19,690 nt of DNA from Clostridia bacterium (GCA_017408325.1 JAFQUW010000112.1:1-19690), one strand, 5' to 3'. Numbered from the stretch's first letter, positions 1-7,059 are shown. The notes: generated by a model not told the origin, from the letters alone. Numbers and translations are program-made.

Positions 1-70
1 CGTAAAGCGTGGGCACCGTTTGCGATTTGCCAAGAAGGAGAAACAACGACTCCGAGCAAAACGTCCGCCG

Positions 71-101
71 CAAACTGCGGTCGCGGTTTGACCGCAGTTT
101 G
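71..101. repeat. Perfect 12-bp inverted repeat (GC-rich hairpin)
   Basis: The arms CAAACTGCGGTC (71-82) and GACCGCAGTTTG (90-101) are exact reverse complements around a 7-nt loop; a G-T and a C-G pair extend the stem to 69-103. No T-run follows directly on either strand (the T-rich stretch on plus begins about 13 nt later), so it is a poor classical terminator. It could be the end of a gene entering from the left, or an extragenic palindrome. Confidence 0.6.
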
Positions 102-149
102 TGCCTGACACCCCCTTTTTGCCCTTTTCACTCTCAGCTTTCTTTTTTG

Positions 150-183
150 CTTCTTTTTTCTTTCTCTTGAAAGAAAAAAGAAG
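150..183. repeat. Perfect 15-bp polypyrimidine/polypurine inverted repeat
   Basis: The arm at 150-164 (all C and T) is the exact reverse complement of the arm at 169-183 (all A and G), with loop TCTT at 165-168. The stem contains only four G-C pairs. It lies between the GC-rich hairpin at 71-101 and the asd terminator. Function unknown; the low GC makes a stable terminator less likely. Confidence 0.6.
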
Positions 184-202
184 AATGAACCCAATTCGCA
201 AA

Positions 203-236
203 ACAAACAAGCACGCGTTTCGCGTGCTTTTTGTTT
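203..236 (-). terminator. Rho-independent terminator downstream of asd, probably bidirectional
   Basis: The core stem AAGCACGCG (209-217) pairs with CGCGTGCTT (221-229) across a TTT loop. Flanking A-rich and T-rich tracts lengthen it. Read on the minus strand the hairpin is followed by TTGTTTGTTTT, about 20 nt after the asd stop codon. Read on plus it is followed by TTTGTTTTGTT, so it could also stop transcription coming from the left. Confidence 0.85.
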
Positions 237-248
237 TGTTCGATTCTC

Positions 249-1325
249 TTAATCAAGCCAGCCTTTGCGGTAGAGGTACTCGGCAGAGAGCACCGCGCCG
301 CCCGCAGCACCGCGCAGGGTGTTGTGGGAAAGGCCGATGAACTTATAATCAAAGATGGCGTCTTCTCTGAGGCGACCGGCGGAGATGCCCATTCCGCCCT
401 CGATGTCGCGGTCGATGCCGGACTGGGGACGGTTGTCTTCCTCAAAGTAGGTGATGAACTGCTTCGGCGCGTGGGGGAGTTCCATCTCCTGGGGTTCGGC
501 CTTGAAGTTCTGCCAACGGGAGAGGATCTCTTCCTTGGTGGGCTTGTTCTTAAACTTGACACTGACGCTTGCCATGTGACCGTCGGAGACGGGCACGCGC
601 AGACACTGCGCACTGATGACGGGCTCCTCGGCGGAGACGATCACGCCGTCGGAGACCTTGCCCCAGATCTTCAAGGGTTCCTTTTCGCTCTTCTCTTCCT
701 CGCCGCCGATGAAGGGGATCACGTTGTCGAGGATCTCGGGCCACTCGTTGAAGGTCTTGCCTGCACCGGAGATCGCCTGACAGGTGGTGATCATCACCTT
801 CTCGATGCCGAAGTCGAGAAGCGGGGTCAGAAGCGGAACGTAGCCCTGGATCGAGCAGTTCGGCTTGACCGCGATGAAGCCGCGGCTCGTACCGAGACGG
901 GCGCGCTGGGCAGGAATGACCTCGGCGTGGTGACCGTTGAGTTCGGGGATGAGCATCGGCACGTCGGGGGTGAAGCGATGCGCGGAGTTGTTGGAGACGA
1001 CGGGGACTTCCGCCTTGGCGTAAGCCTCCTCCAGCGCCTTGAGTTCGTCCTTGGGCATCACGACCGCGGAGAACACGAAGTCACACTTGTCCGCAACGTC
1101 AAGGATGTCGCTGGCGTCGTAGACGGGCATTTCGAGGACCGATTCGGGACAGGCGTCCTTCATCTTCCAACGGCCGTCCACCGCCTCGCGGTAGGATTTG
1201 CCCGCACTGCGACCGCTCGCGGCGAGCACGGAGAGTTCAAAATAAGGGTGATCCTGCAGCAGCATGATGAAACGCTGACCGACCATACCGGTCGCGCCGA
1301 GAATGCCTGCGCGAAGTTTCTTCAT
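249..1325 (-). CDS. asd: Aspartate-semialdehyde dehydrogenase, archaeal/fungal-type
   Basis: This enzyme reduces L-aspartyl-4-phosphate to aspartate semialdehyde with NADPH, the branch point to lysine/diaminopimelate, threonine and methionine. The 358-residue product starts MKKLRAGILGATGMVGQRF, with the Rossmann nucleotide loop at about 10-16. The catalytic cysteine is C157 in the KPNCSIQG motif, and RVPVSDGH at 243-250 supplies the expected arginine and histidine. The NCS-type motif, QAISGAG and an N-terminus resembling yeast Hom2 place it in the archaeal/fungal-type branch rather than the E. coli-type one. I chose the ATG at 1325 over one nine codons upstream because the domain begins there and AAAGGA sits about 9 nt before it. 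Stop TAA, then a terminator. It is the last gene of the minus-strand series, separated from rpsU by a hairpin. Confidence 0.95.
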   Translation of the reverse strand: MKKLRAGILGATGMVGQRFIMLLQDHPYFELSVLAASGRSAGKSYREAVDGRWKMKDACPESVLEMPVYDASDILDVADKCDFVFSAVVMPKDELKALEEAYAKAEVPVVSNNSAHRFTPDVPMLIPELNGHHAEVIPAQRARLGTSRGFIAVKPNCSIQGYVPLLTPLLDFGIEKVMITTCQAISGAGKTFNEWPEILDNVIPFIGGEEEKSEKEPLKIWGKVSDGVIVSAEEPVISAQCLRVPVSDGHMASVSVKFKNKPTKEEILSRWQNFKAEPQEMELPHAPKQFITYFEEDNRPQSGIDRDIEGGMGISAGRLREDAIFDYKFIGLSHNTLRGAAGGAVLSAEYLYRKGWLD

Positions 1326-1350
1326 AATATTCAATCCTTTCCGGAAATTC

Positions 1351-1386
1351 AAATAAAATCGATCCGTCGGATAACGACGGATCGAT
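1351..1386 (-). terminator. Hairpin terminator between rpsU and asd
   Basis: The arms ATCGATCCGTCG (1358-1369) and CGACGGATCGAT (1375-1386) form a perfect 12-bp stem with a 5-nt loop. On the minus strand the stem is followed by TTTTATTTG, so it fits a rho-independent terminator for rpsU. It lies only about 30 nt before the asd start, leaving no room for a normal promoter between them. It may therefore let some polymerase through, or act as an attenuator for asd. Confidence 0.8.
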
Positions 1387-1412
1387 CTTGTTTAAAAAAC
1401 GATAGCCGCCGA

Positions 1413-1589
1413 TTATTTGTACTTGCGCTTTCTTGCGGCTTCCGCTTTCTTCTTGCGCTTGACGGAGGGCTTCTCATAAGCCTCGCGCTTGCGCACTTCA
1501 CTCAGAACTCAACTGCGGGCGCACTGACGCTTAAAGCGACGGATCGCACTATCGAGCGATTCGTTTTCTTTCACTCTGACTTCTGCCAA
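1413..1589 (-). CDS. rpsU: 30S ribosomal protein S21 with an in-frame UGA at codon 27
   Basis: S21 is a small basic protein of the 30S platform near the anti-Shine-Dalgarno end of 16S rRNA. Translating from TTG at 1589 gives MAEVRVKENESLDSAIRRF, continuing to QCARS, then TGA (1509-1511), then VLSEVRKREAYEKPSVK and a Lys/Arg-rich tail ending ARKRKYK and TAA. The total of 58 codons is the usual S21 length, and both halves match the family in the same frame. The family has glycine where the TGA lies (B. subtilis has KTGTLQEARKRE), so GGA to TGA is a one-base change. GGAGG lies about 7 nt before the TTG start. Neither a +1 nor a -1 shift passes the stop: other stops follow within a few codons. 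The gene has its own promoter and terminator. As written, only 26 residues would be made; readthrough, a null mutation or a sequence error are the alternatives. Confidence 0.9.
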
Positions 1590-1642
1590 TTTTATCCCTC
1601 CCTTCGCTTTTGCAAAGGTAATCTGCAATTTCGTGCTTTGCT

Positions 1643-1671
1643 ATTATATCCTATTTGTCCTCTAAAGTCAA
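1643..1671 (-). promoter_or_regulatory. Sigma-A-type promoter for rpsU
   Basis: On the minus strand TTGACT (1666-1671) is followed by a 17-nt spacer and a perfect TATAAT (1643-1648). It sits in the 92-nt gap between the leuS stop and rpsU. Transcription should start near 1636, giving a leader of about 47 nt that carries the GGAGG ribosome site before the TTG start. I see no riboswitch or T-box in this short leader. Confidence 0.88.
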
Positions 1672-1681
1672 TATGCAATTT

Positions 1682-4168
1682 TCACTTGACGACAAAATTT
1701 ACGAGTTTGTCGGGCACGTAGATCTCCTTGACGATCGTCTTGCCTGCGATGGCGGCGGCGATCGCCTCCACCTCTTTGGCACGGGCAACGACGCTGTCCT
1801 TGTCCTCGCCGCGCGCGATGTTCATCTTTGCGCGGACTTTGCCTAAGATCTGGATGACGATCTCAACGGTGTCGTCAAGCGTTTTTGCCTCGTCGTAGGT
1901 CGGCCAGGGGGAGACGGAGCAGATGCCCTCGAAGCCCTGCTGTTCCCAGAGTTCGTCCGCGATGTGCGGCGCAAAGGGCGAGAGCAGACAGAGCACGGTC
2001 TTAAGCTCCGCCTTGTTGCAGGTCTTCTCGATCTCGTTTAAGAGCCCCATCAGGGCGGCGATCGCCGTGTTGGGCTTTAAGTTGTCGATGTCCTCGGTGA
2101 CCTTCTTGATCGTCTTGTGCATCGCCGACGAGTTTTTCGCGGAATACTCCGTCGCGTCATCGGTCACGTTCTGCGCCATATTCCAGACGCGGTCAAGGAA
2201 GCGTTTGCAACCCTTGACAGCCTTCGGAGACCAGGTCGCGGCCTTCTCAAAGTCGCCGATGAACATCACGTACAGGCGCATCGTGTCGGCACCGTATTCG
2301 CGGATGACGTCGTCGGGGTTGACGACGTTGCCCAGCGATTTCGACATCTTCACCGCGGGGCGATACACGTCACTGCCGTATTTTTGGAGCGCGGCCGCCT
2401 TCTCCTCTTCGGTGGCGTAGTTTTCAATGTAGTGCGGGTTCTCGCCGAGGATCATCCCGTGGGAGGTGCGCTTCGCGTAGGGCTCCTTGGTCGGAACGAC
2501 GCCAATGTCGTAGAGGAATTTGTGCCAAAAGCGCGAGTAGAGCAAATGCAGGGTCGTGTGCTCCATACCGCCGTTGTACCAATCGACGGGGCTCCAATAC
2601 TGCAGGGCCTCGGGGGAGGCGAGTGCTTCGGTGTTGTGCGGATCCATATAGCGCAGGTAGTACCAGGAGGAGCCTGCCCACTGCGGCATCGTGTCGGTCT
2701 CACGCTTGGCGTCTCCGCCGCACTTGGGACACTTCACGTTCACCCAGTCGGTGATCGCCGACAGGGGGCTCTCGCCGTCGTCGGTCGGCTCGTAGCTCTC
2801 CACGTCGGGCAGAAGCAGGGGGAGATCCGCCTCGGACAGCGCGACCTCGCCGCAGTGCGGACAATGCACGATCGGGATCGGTTCGCCCCAGTAGCGCTGA
2901 CGGGAGAAGACCCAGTCGCGCAGTTTGAAATTCGTCTTCGGCTCGCCGATGCCTTCTTTGGCAAGCCAGTCGATGATGACGGGGATGGCGTCCTTGACGG
3001 TCAGCCCGTCCAGGAAGCCGGAGTTGACCATGATGCCGGTGTCGTCCTTTAAGGTAAAGGCGGCTTCTTCGACGTTGCCGCCGGCGACAACCTCGATGAT
3101 CTCACAGCCGAAGGCGCGGGCGAACTCCCAGTCGCGCTCGTCGTGCGCGGGGACGGCCATGATCGCGCCCGTGCCGTAGGTCGACAGGACGTAGTCGGAG
3201 ATGAAGATCGGGATCTCGCGGCCGTTGACGGGGTTGATGCCGCGGACGCCGTCGAGTTTGACACCCGTTTTTTCCTTATTGAGTTCCGTTCTCTCCAGAT
3301 CGCTCTTGGAGGCGGCAAGGCGCTGATACGCGCGCACCTCGTCGGCGTTGGAGAGCTTGTCCATCCACCGCTCCACGAGCGCGTGCTCGGGCGAGAGGAC
3401 CATATAGGTCGCGCCGAAGAGCGTGTCGGGACGGGTCGTGTAGACAAGGATCTCATCGCCGAGCGTGGAAGAGAATTTCACCTCGGCACCGTGACTGCGG
3501 CCGATCCAGTTGGTCTGCTGTGCCTTGACGCGGTCGATGAAATCCAGCCCCTCCAAATCGTCGATCAGGCGGTCGGCGTACTTGGTGATGCGCAGCATCC
3601 ACTGGCTCTTTTCCTTGCGGACGACGGGCGCGCCGCAACGCTCACAGACGCCCTCGACGACCTCCTCGTTTGCAAGCACGCACTTACAGCTCGTGCACCA
3701 GTTGACGGGCATCTTCGCCTTGTAGGCGAGGCCGTTTTTGTAGAGCTGCAAAAAGATCCACTGCGTCCACTTGAAGTACGCAGGGTCGGTCGTGTTGATC
3801 TCGCGATCCCAGTCAAAGGAATAGCCGAGTGCCTTGAGCTGACGGCGGAAATTGACGATGTTGTTCTCCGTGACGACGCGCGGATGGATGTGGTTCTTGA
3901 TGGCAAAGTTCTCGGTGGGCAGACCGAAGGCGTCGTAGCCCATCGGGAAGAGGACGTTTGCCCCCGCCATACGCTTCTTTCTGGCAATGATGTCCATCGC
4001 GGTATAGGGGCGCGGATGACCCACGTGCAATCCCGCCGCAGACGGATACGGGAACTCGACGAGAGCAAAGAACTTCTCCTTGTCGCTGCCGTTTTCGGCG
4101 GCGTAGAGTTTCTTCTCCTCCCAGATCTTTTGCCATTTTGCTTCAATGGAAGTATAGTCGTACTTCAT
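1682..4168 (-). CDS. leuS: Leucyl-tRNA synthetase
   Basis: This class Ia synthetase charges tRNA-Leu in the cytoplasm. The 828-residue product has the HIGH signature as HVGH at 48-51 and KMSKS at 607-611. A zinc knuckle lies in the first insertion (C158/C161 and C175/C178), and a second cysteine set at C436/C439 and C480/C483. The CP1 editing domain is present, with TTRPDT at 244-249 and AHDERD at 341-346, followed by the anticodon-binding helical domain and a C-terminal domain ending VNFVVK. The start at 4168 was chosen because the synthetase fold begins MKYDYTSIEAKWQ; the 25 codons upstream overlap rsfS. It begins four bases after the rsfS stop, so translation is probably coupled. No T-box precedes it, as expected for an internal operon gene. 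The stop is TGA. Confidence 0.97.
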   Translation of the reverse strand: MKYDYTSIEAKWQKIWEEKKLYAAENGSDKEKFFALVEFPYPSAAGLHVGHPRPYTAMDIIARKKRMAGANVLFPMGYDAFGLPTENFAIKNHIHPRVVTENNIVNFRRQLKALGYSFDWDREINTTDPAYFKWTQWIFLQLYKNGLAYKAKMPVNWCTSCKCVLANEEVVEGVCERCGAPVVRKEKSQWMLRITKYADRLIDDLEGLDFIDRVKAQQTNWIGRSHGAEVKFSSTLGDEILVYTTRPDTLFGATYMVLSPEHALVERWMDKLSNADEVRAYQRLAASKSDLERTELNKEKTGVKLDGVRGINPVNGREIPIFISDYVLSTYGTGAIMAVPAHDERDWEFARAFGCEIIEVVAGGNVEEAAFTLKDDTGIMVNSGFLDGLTVKDAIPVIIDWLAKEGIGEPKTNFKLRDWVFSRQRYWGEPIPIVHCPHCGEVALSEADLPLLLPDVESYEPTDDGESPLSAITDWVNVKCPKCGGDAKRETDTMPQWAGSSWYYLRYMDPHNTEALASPEALQYWSPVDWYNGGMEHTTLHLLYSRFWHKFLYDIGVVPTKEPYAKRTSHGMILGENPHYIENYATEEEKAAALQKYGSDVYRPAVKMSKSLGNVVNPDDVIREYGADTMRLYVMFIGDFEKAATWSPKAVKGCKRFLDRVWNMAQNVTDDATEYSAKNSSAMHKTIKKVTEDIDNLKPNTAIAALMGLLNEIEKTCNKAELKTVLCLLSPFAPHIADELWEQQGFEGICSVSPWPTYDEAKTLDDTVEIVIQILGKVRAKMNIARGEDKDSVVARAKEVEAIAAAIAGKTIVKEIYVPDKLVNFVVK

Positions 4169-4172
4169 CGTC

Positions 4173-4535
4173 TCACTCGTCTCCCTTTTCAGTTTCGGGC
4201 AGGGGGATCTTTTCCGCCGCCGCCCAGATGTGTTCCAGATCAAAGAAGTCGCGCGTGTCGCGCTGGAAGATGTGGATGATCACGTCCTCGTAGTCGAGCG
4301 CGTACCAGGTCGCCTCGGTGTCGCGCTCGCGGCGGCAGGTCAGAAAGCCCATTTCTGCCATCTTGTCCTCGGCGAAATCGGCGAGGGCTTTGACCTGCGG
4401 CGCGTTGTTTCCGTGCGCCAAGACGAAATAACTCGTCAGCGCGGTGTGTTCTTCCACGTGCAAAACCTGCACGTCCTCCGCCTTCTTACTGTCGAGGAAA
4501 GAGGCGATCGCAATTGCTTTTTCGTTTGCGTTCAT
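4173..4535 (-). CDS. rsfS: Ribosomal silencing factor RsfS
   Basis: RsfS (Iojap/DUF143 family) binds protein L14 on the large subunit and blocks joining of the 30S subunit when nutrients are low. The 120-residue product matches the family length and carries the conserved segments ALTSYFVLAHGNN, WYALDYEDVIIHIF and the end of the domain at FFDLEHIW. CGGAGA lies about 9 nt before the ATG. It sits between the LCP gene and leuS, in the nadD-yqeK-rsfS order known in Firmicutes, and its TGA stop lies 4 nt before the leuS start. Confidence 0.95.
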   Translation of the reverse strand: MNANEKAIAIASFLDSKKAEDVQVLHVEEHTALTSYFVLAHGNNAPQVKALADFAEDKMAEMGFLTCRRERDTEATWYALDYEDVIIHIFQRDTRDFFDLEHIWAAAEKIPLPETEKGDE

Positions 4536-4579
4536 TTGAATTCTCCGTTTTCATTCTTCGGTCGCATCACCGTGTTTGA

Positions 4580-5788
4580 TCAATAGTTGGAAATCCACAA
4601 GTCCGGCGGATTGTCGAGGATCTGTTGCAGGCTCTGCCCCTCGGTATCCGAGTGGTCGCAGTATCCGCCGAGATCCACCGCTTCCTCGTAGCCGAGCATC
4701 TCGGCGGTGATGGGCGTATCCTTCGTGTTGAAGGCCTTGTTTAAAATCTCCAGCGTATAGCCGAAACTCGTCTCCATGAAGCCGTAACTGACCGTGTAAT
4801 CAAGTCCGAGCAGTTGCGTGCATTCCCAAGGCGTGGGCACTTTGCAGGGCAGGTCGTACATGCGGATCGAGTCGAGCGTCATCGTCCCTTCCGTGTAGAG
4901 GGTCAGTGCCTGTTGCAAGAACCAGATGCACTCGTTCATCTCCAGATCGGTGTCCAGATTGTTCCACACCGTTCCGGCAAGTGCGTGGGCACTCGGCAGC
5001 GAGAAATTCGAGAAGAACTTCTCGGCAATGGCGGCAAGCACCATCTTCTGCAGATCCACACGGGAGAAATCTCCTTCGGGAAGCCCGCTTGTCATTCCGT
5101 TGTTCTGACGGAAACGGGAGAAGCCTTCCGCCTGTTCGGGGTTGAGCTGTTGCACCCCTGCCTTCAGGTGGATGTGCAGATCCTGTGTCGGGTCGTCGTA
5201 GTCCATATCAAAGGGCACGTCGATGGTGATCGGGCAGACGATCTCCAGAAGTTCACGATACATCACAGTATTGAAAGAGAGATAAAAGTCCACGTCAACC
5301 GCGAAAATATCGCTGATCTTGTCGCAGAGATACCCCATCGCGTAGTCAAACTCCGCCTGACTCGTCGCATCGGGGTTCTTCTCGCGGTAATCCGTCGCGG
5401 CAAGGTTGAAGATGTTATTGATCTTGCCGCCGTAGGGGGCGAGCGGATCGACCACGTAGATGTCGCGCGGGATCTGGAGGACGTTGACGTCGCCGCCCAA
5501 CGTGTCGAAACTGCAAAGCATCAACACGTCCGTGTTGCGGGAGTTGTTCGGGTTGTCACGCCCCACCAATAGGAACGTATACGTTTCCTTGGGCAGAGAG
5601 ATGATCTCTTCCGGGTTATCGGGATTCTGCACCTCCACTTCCGGCGGCTTGACGTTCGTGCCAAGGTAGATCCAGAAAAAGGCGGCAATGCCGATAAGCA
5701 GGGTGCAGACGGCAAGTGCGGCGGCGATCACCGGGCGCAGTTTCTTTTTGCGGCGTTTGAGTTGGAGTTTTTCGGGCTCTCGGTTCAT
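4580..5788 (-). CDS. LytR-CpsA-Psr (LCP) family cell-wall ligase
   Basis: LCP proteins attach undecaprenyl-phosphate-linked glycopolymers, such as teichoic acids or capsule, to peptidoglycan outside the membrane. The 402-residue product begins with a short, very basic cytoplasmic tail (KRRKKKLR near 11-18). One transmembrane anchor follows at about 20-42, then an extracellular domain. LCP hallmarks are LLVGRDNPNNSRNTDVLML (73-91), LQIPRDIY (104-111), GGKINNIF (120-127), SRFRQNN (224-230) and GDFSRVDLQKMV (239-250), supplying the conserved Arg and Asp residues that bind the lipid pyrophosphate. GAGGAG precedes the ATG. An LCP gene between yqeK and rsfS is a known clostridial arrangement. The polymer cannot be told from sequence. 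The stop is TGA, followed by the longest gap (44 nt) in the operon. Confidence 0.9.
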   Translation of the reverse strand: MNREPEKLQLKRRKKKLRPVIAAALAVCTLLIGIAAFFWIYLGTNVKPPEVEVQNPDNPEEIISLPKETYTFLLVGRDNPNNSRNTDVLMLCSFDTLGGDVNVLQIPRDIYVVDPLAPYGGKINNIFNLAATDYREKNPDATSQAEFDYAMGYLCDKISDIFAVDVDFYLSFNTVMYRELLEIVCPITIDVPFDMDYDDPTQDLHIHLKAGVQQLNPEQAEGFSRFRQNNGMTSGLPEGDFSRVDLQKMVLAAIAEKFFSNFSLPSAHALAGTVWNNLDTDLEMNECIWFLQQALTLYTEGTMTLDSIRMYDLPCKVPTPWECTQLLGLDYTVSYGFMETSFGYTLEILNKAFNTKDTPITAEMLGYEEAVDLGGYCDHSDTEGQSLQQILDNPPDLWISNY

Positions 5789-5812
5789 AGTCTCCTCGCG
5801 TGAATGATGAAT

Positions 5813-6439
5813 TTATCGGTTCGCCTCGCGATACAAAAGGTCGTTTCGCGCGGCAACGGTGTCGGGGTGAATGAAGCGCTCCTCCTCCAAGAGATCCTGT
5901 AGCGTCGAGTCCAGTCCGACGCGGACGACGTGGTTTAAAACGTCCTCTTTTTCCTCTCTTGTTTTCGCCGACTTGATCTGTTTCCAGAAGAGGCGGCGCA
6001 GGACACGGCAGGGACCCCAGGTGCGCGTTTTTTCGATGTAATCCGCCAGGAACAGAAGCTTGTCGTAAAGCGTCATGTTCGCCCTGCCCGTCGTGTGCCA
6101 GCGCAGCGCGTCGGCAAAGGGGGCATCAAGCGAAAACTCGCGTGCGGCAAAGGCAGCACCCGTGATCGCGTGCAGTCCCTTCGGAACGGCGCGATCCTCG
6201 GCGGAGAGGATTATACCATACTCCGCGCACAATTGCAATTGTGCCTCAAGTGTTTTTTCCTTTGTAATGTCGTGCAGAAGGGCCGCAAGCAGAAGGTCGT
6301 TTTCCACGTCAGAAAGTTCGAACACCCGTGCGAGCAGTCGCATCTCTTCCGTGACGGCGAAGACGTGACTGCACCGTTTTTCAGAGAGGCTGTCCTCGAC
6401 TAAATGTCGGGCACGCGCGAGCGTTTTTGCGTCGGTCAT
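5813..6439 (-). CDS. yqeK: YqeK-type HD-domain hydrolase (predicted diadenosine tetraphosphatase)
   Basis: YqeK proteins are HD-superfamily metal-dependent hydrolases; characterised members cleave diadenosine tetraphosphate symmetrically to two ADP. The 208-residue product shows the metal ligands in order: H25 in CSHVF, H56-D57 in LLHDITK, H90 in LHAITGAAF, H115 in RWHTTGRANMTLYD and D133 in FLADYIE. That agrees with an active HD site. Its ATG overlaps the nadD stop by the ATGA motif, and GGGAGAAG precedes it. The nadD-yqeK pair is standard in Firmicutes and couples a dinucleotide-clearing enzyme with NAD synthesis. Confidence 0.92.
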   Translation of the reverse strand: MTDAKTLARARHLVEDSLSEKRCSHVFAVTEEMRLLARVFELSDVENDLLLAALLHDITKEKTLEAQLQLCAEYGIILSAEDRAVPKGLHAITGAAFAAREFSLDAPFADALRWHTTGRANMTLYDKLLFLADYIEKTRTWGPCRVLRRLFWKQIKSAKTREEKEDVLNHVVRVGLDSTLQDLLEEERFIHPDTVAARNDLLYREANR

Positions 6440-7059
6440 GCTTCTTCTCCCGTTGTTTCGTAAAGTCGGTGGGTGCGGATATACTCCCTCACGGCGTCGG
6501 GCAACTGTGCATCCGCCCCCGAAAGGAGTGCTTGGCGCGCATCGGTCGAGGAGGCGGGGATGCAGTCCCCGAGCACAACGACGTCCGCCCCGTAGTTTTC
6601 CGTTAAATACTGCGCGTGCGCGTGCGCGCGCGTAAAATCTCCCTCGCGCGCCAGCGTCAGAATGCGGCAGAGGGGAAAGATCTTCCGAAATTCATGCCAA
6701 GTCTCAAAGGAGAACAGCATGTCACTGCCCACGTAGAGTCGAAGGTCGGCAGAGGGCAGGCGTTCTTTGAGTTCCTTTAACGTGTCGAGCGTGTAACGCG
6801 AAACACCCTTTTCCAGTTCGATCGCACAGACCTCGACGCGCTCTCCCAAGGGCAAGAAGGCAAGCCTCGCCATCTCAAGACGATCCTCGGCCGTCGCGCC
6901 CTTTGCAAGCGACTTGTGCGGCGGCAAAAATGCGGGGATCACGAGAAGCCGATCCACCTCGCCGGAGGACAGCAAGAGTCGCGCCGCCTCCACGTGGCCG
7001 AGGTGCGGCGGATGGAAACTGCCGCCGAAGACGCAGACGCGCGGATTCTTTTTCGTCAT
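6436..7059 (-). CDS. nadD: Nicotinate-nucleotide adenylyltransferase
   Basis: NadD joins nicotinate mononucleotide and ATP to form deamido-NAD, the penultimate step of NAD synthesis. The 207-residue product has the nucleotidyltransferase signature GGSFHPPHLGH at 12-22, the substrate region GSDMLFSFETWHEF from 111, and SSTDAR at 170-175 (family SSTxxR). The start overlaps the yhbY stop by ATGA. No Shine-Dalgarno sequence lies before this ATG (the preceding bases are GTCCTGCCGCG), so translation probably depends on ribosomes finishing yhbY. The codons for TRAHAHAQ (about 143-150) form an alternating CG/CA run at 6611-6633. Confidence 0.96.
   Translation of the reverse strand: MTKKNPRVCVFGGSFHPPHLGHVEAARLLLSSGEVDRLLVIPAFLPPHKSLAKGATAEDRLEMARLAFLPLGERVEVCAIELEKGVSRYTLDTLKELKERLPSADLRLYVGSDMLFSFETWHEFRKIFPLCRILTLAREGDFTRAHAHAQYLTENYGADVVVLGDCIPASSTDARQALLSGADAQLPDAVREYIRTHRLYETTGEEA

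Larger units (their letters stand above)
1..248. other. Non-coding left flank with three inverted repeats
   Basis: I see no convincing gene here. Two short frames are open from the left edge on the plus strand (ending at TGA 89-91 and TGA 106-108). The first would give a basic tail, so the end of a plus-strand gene entering from the left is possible but not supported. The stretch holds inverted repeats at 71-101 and 150-183 and a terminator hairpin at 203-236. Bases 110-180 are strongly pyrimidine-rich, unlike the GC-rich coding DNA around them. Confidence 0.6.

Noticed and set aside
150..183. Rho-independent terminator
   Set aside because: The stem is perfect but almost all A-T; the neighbouring GC-rich hairpin with T-runs on both sides is the better terminator for asd.
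1326..1412. Lysine riboswitch upstream of asd
   Set aside because: Only 87 nt separate rpsU from asd and these are filled by a simple hairpin; an L-box needs far more sequence.
1509..1511. Genome-wide reassignment of UGA to glycine (code 25) or tryptophan (code 4)
   Set aside because: leuS, rsfS, the LCP gene, yhbY, nadD, rdgB, ftsY, plsX, topA and the minus-strand methyltransferase all end at TGA at the expected protein length, several inside ATGA overlaps. No other in-frame TGA interrupts a gene.
1440..1511. Selenocysteine insertion at the rpsU UGA
   Set aside because: A small stem (GGCTT/AAGCC) lies about 26 nt downstream, but those codons encode the conserved KREAYEKP segment. The family residue is glycine, not cysteine, so there is no positive support.
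1490..1520. Programmed frameshift at the rpsU UGA, as in prfB
   Set aside because: The +1 frame meets TGA at the third codon and the -1 frame meets TGA a few codons on, while the conserved S21 sequence continues in the original frame.
231..1721. Long plus-strand open frame of 496 codons opposite asd and rpsU
   Set aside because: It is antisense to a clear asd gene and arises from GC-rich codon use. The same holds for long plus-strand frames at 2117-3052, 3143-4279, 7939-8880, 9775-10641, 10795-11871, 14117-15091 and 15389-16513.
4169..4580. T-box leader for leuS
   Set aside because: leuS begins 4 nt after rsfS inside the operon, so there is no leader, and no T-box-like sequence was seen before rsfS.
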